DNA of 64,000 bases. It comes from Bacteroidota bacterium (GTDB lineage: Bacteria > Bacteroidota > Bacteroidia > Cytophagales > Spirosomataceae). The translations under genes and the position numbers were made by a program. A model generated the notes under the pieces. The model made no database searches, was not told the DNA's origin, and was given only the letters and a program-made list of their open reading frames with translations. The stretch lies in assembly GCA_020161355.1 (NCBI GenBank), contig JAIUOF010000003.1, positions 434,001 to 498,000 of the forward strand, read 5' to 3'. Of this stretch, positions 63,426 to 64,000 are shown piece after piece; position 1 is the stretch's first letter, and every line of letters begins with the position of its first letter.

Positions 63426-64000
63426 TTATTTCCTCAAGGCATTTATATTTTCTGCGACATTAAACATAGTATCCACATAGATATCTTTTTGATTTTCCTG
63501 TAAATAATGAATCAACTGACTATGAGCTTCTTTGCTTACATTTAGATTATGCTCTCCCCCTACTCCATGAAACAAAAACACCAGTAATTTACCTTCTTTT
63601 TCGGCTTGTTTTACGAGCTCAATCATCTGTTCACCAGATTGATCAACCATACTGTAACAATCTATGTCCATTAGTTTTTGATCCTGAAATGAATGCATTT
63701 CATGTCTCACCGACCGTGCAGCAATGAATTCTTTACTCATGGTCTGTATAAATTCCCCTTCGGATACTTTCTTATGACCGCATGTAAAAGCAAAAGTTCT
63801 TTTATCTTTTCCATCGATAGCTTTCAAATACGCGTTGCACATCTTGATTTCGGCCTGAATCTGACTCATGGTGTATTTACTCAAATCATATTCTGGTTTT
63901 ACCCATGACATTCCCGGTCCGGTAGCATCACAAGGGTGGTAAACTGTATGATTACCTAATTCATGGCCATTTCCTGAGACTCTTCGCCAGTCATTGATTC
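63426..64000 (-). CDS. Polysaccharide deacetylase (partial; N-terminus beyond window)
   Basis: The reading frame continues past an internal ATG at 63911 to the window end. The upstream part encodes HELGNHTVYHPCDATG, a NodB-type metal-binding motif (H-x3-H in HTVYH), so the N-terminus lies outside. The C-terminal part contains RTFAFTCGHKK and LLVFLFHGVGGEH, matching the later NodB motifs. It would deacetylate a carbohydrate. The 69-base gap to the CE15 gene shows no promoter motif, so the two may be cotranscribed with the deacetylase first. Confidence 0.85.
   Translation of the reverse strand, partial: INDWRRVSGNGHELGNHTVYHPCDATGPGMSWVKPEYDLSKYTMSQIQAEIKMCNAYLKAIDGKDKRTFAFTCGHKKVSEGEFIQTMSKEFIAARSVRHEMHSFQDQKLMDIDCYSMVDQSGEQMIELVKQAEKEGKLLVFLFHGVGGEHNLNVSKEAHSQLIHYLQENQKDIYVDTMFNVAENINALRK

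Overview
The window comes from a Bacteroidota genome, most likely a Cytophagales-type environmental bacterium. The evidence is an AT-rich sequence with few Shine-Dalgarno sites, several promoters of the Bacteroidota type (TAnnTTTG), a GldH gliding lipoprotein, a TonB-dependent receptor paired with a DUF4249 lipoprotein, an ECF sigma factor next to an anti-sigma protein fused to a barrel-like domain, and many small secreted hydrolases. No rRNA or CRISPR array is visible; there is one intact tRNA.

Left third (1-29.5 kb): mostly ordinary chromosome. It holds a BatA-type membrane protein, an MFS transporter followed directly by a kinase-like protein, a coiled-coil membrane protein, a DUF6807 protein, a TerC-PlsC-GatC cluster, and a five-gene minus-strand operon (ECF sigma, anti-sigma/barrel, Rieske lipoprotein, putative b561-like membrane haem protein, YceI). 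A sugar operon follows (SGNH hydrolase, lactonase, FGGY kinase), then the remnant of a Rossmann-fold gene, RicT-GldH, PurD, a deacetylase, DinB, an esterase, a glutathionylspermidine-synthase-like enzyme with a UPF0323-like lipoprotein, ProA, a sterol-desaturase-family enzyme, tRNA-Arg(CCT) with a decayed copy beside it, and an alpha/beta hydrolase. A composite inverted-repeat element lies at 25.09-25.36 kb.

Centre (29.6-57.5 kb): a very large transporter locus, almost all on the minus strand. Read in the direction of transcription, one operon encodes an ABC ATPase, TolC, an NtrC-type response regulator and a histidine kinase. A second encodes a MacA/HlyD-type adaptor, a second ABC ATPase, a small secreted protein and a run of FtsX/MacB-type permeases. 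Seven paralogous permeases of about 800 residues are present, with a methyltransferase embedded among them. Both operons start with the same sigma-54-like -24/-12 element, and both have paired TGTCC-N6-GGACA-type sites at the same distance upstream. This suggests that the NtrC-type regulator controls both halves of one envelope export system. Two PIN toxin-antitoxin modules have entered the locus, one between regulator and kinase and one between permeases 1 and 2. A RAYT transposase with two inverted REP-like hairpin pairs lies between the two operons.

Right end (57.6-64 kb): secreted and outer-membrane carbohydrate functions. These are a DUF1080 protein, a TonB-dependent receptor with its DUF4249 lipoprotein, a CE15 glucuronoyl-esterase-like protein and a polysaccharide deacetylase cut by the window edge.

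Functions are assigned by reading motifs in the translations, without database searches. Promoters, hairpins and the regulatory model are read by eye.
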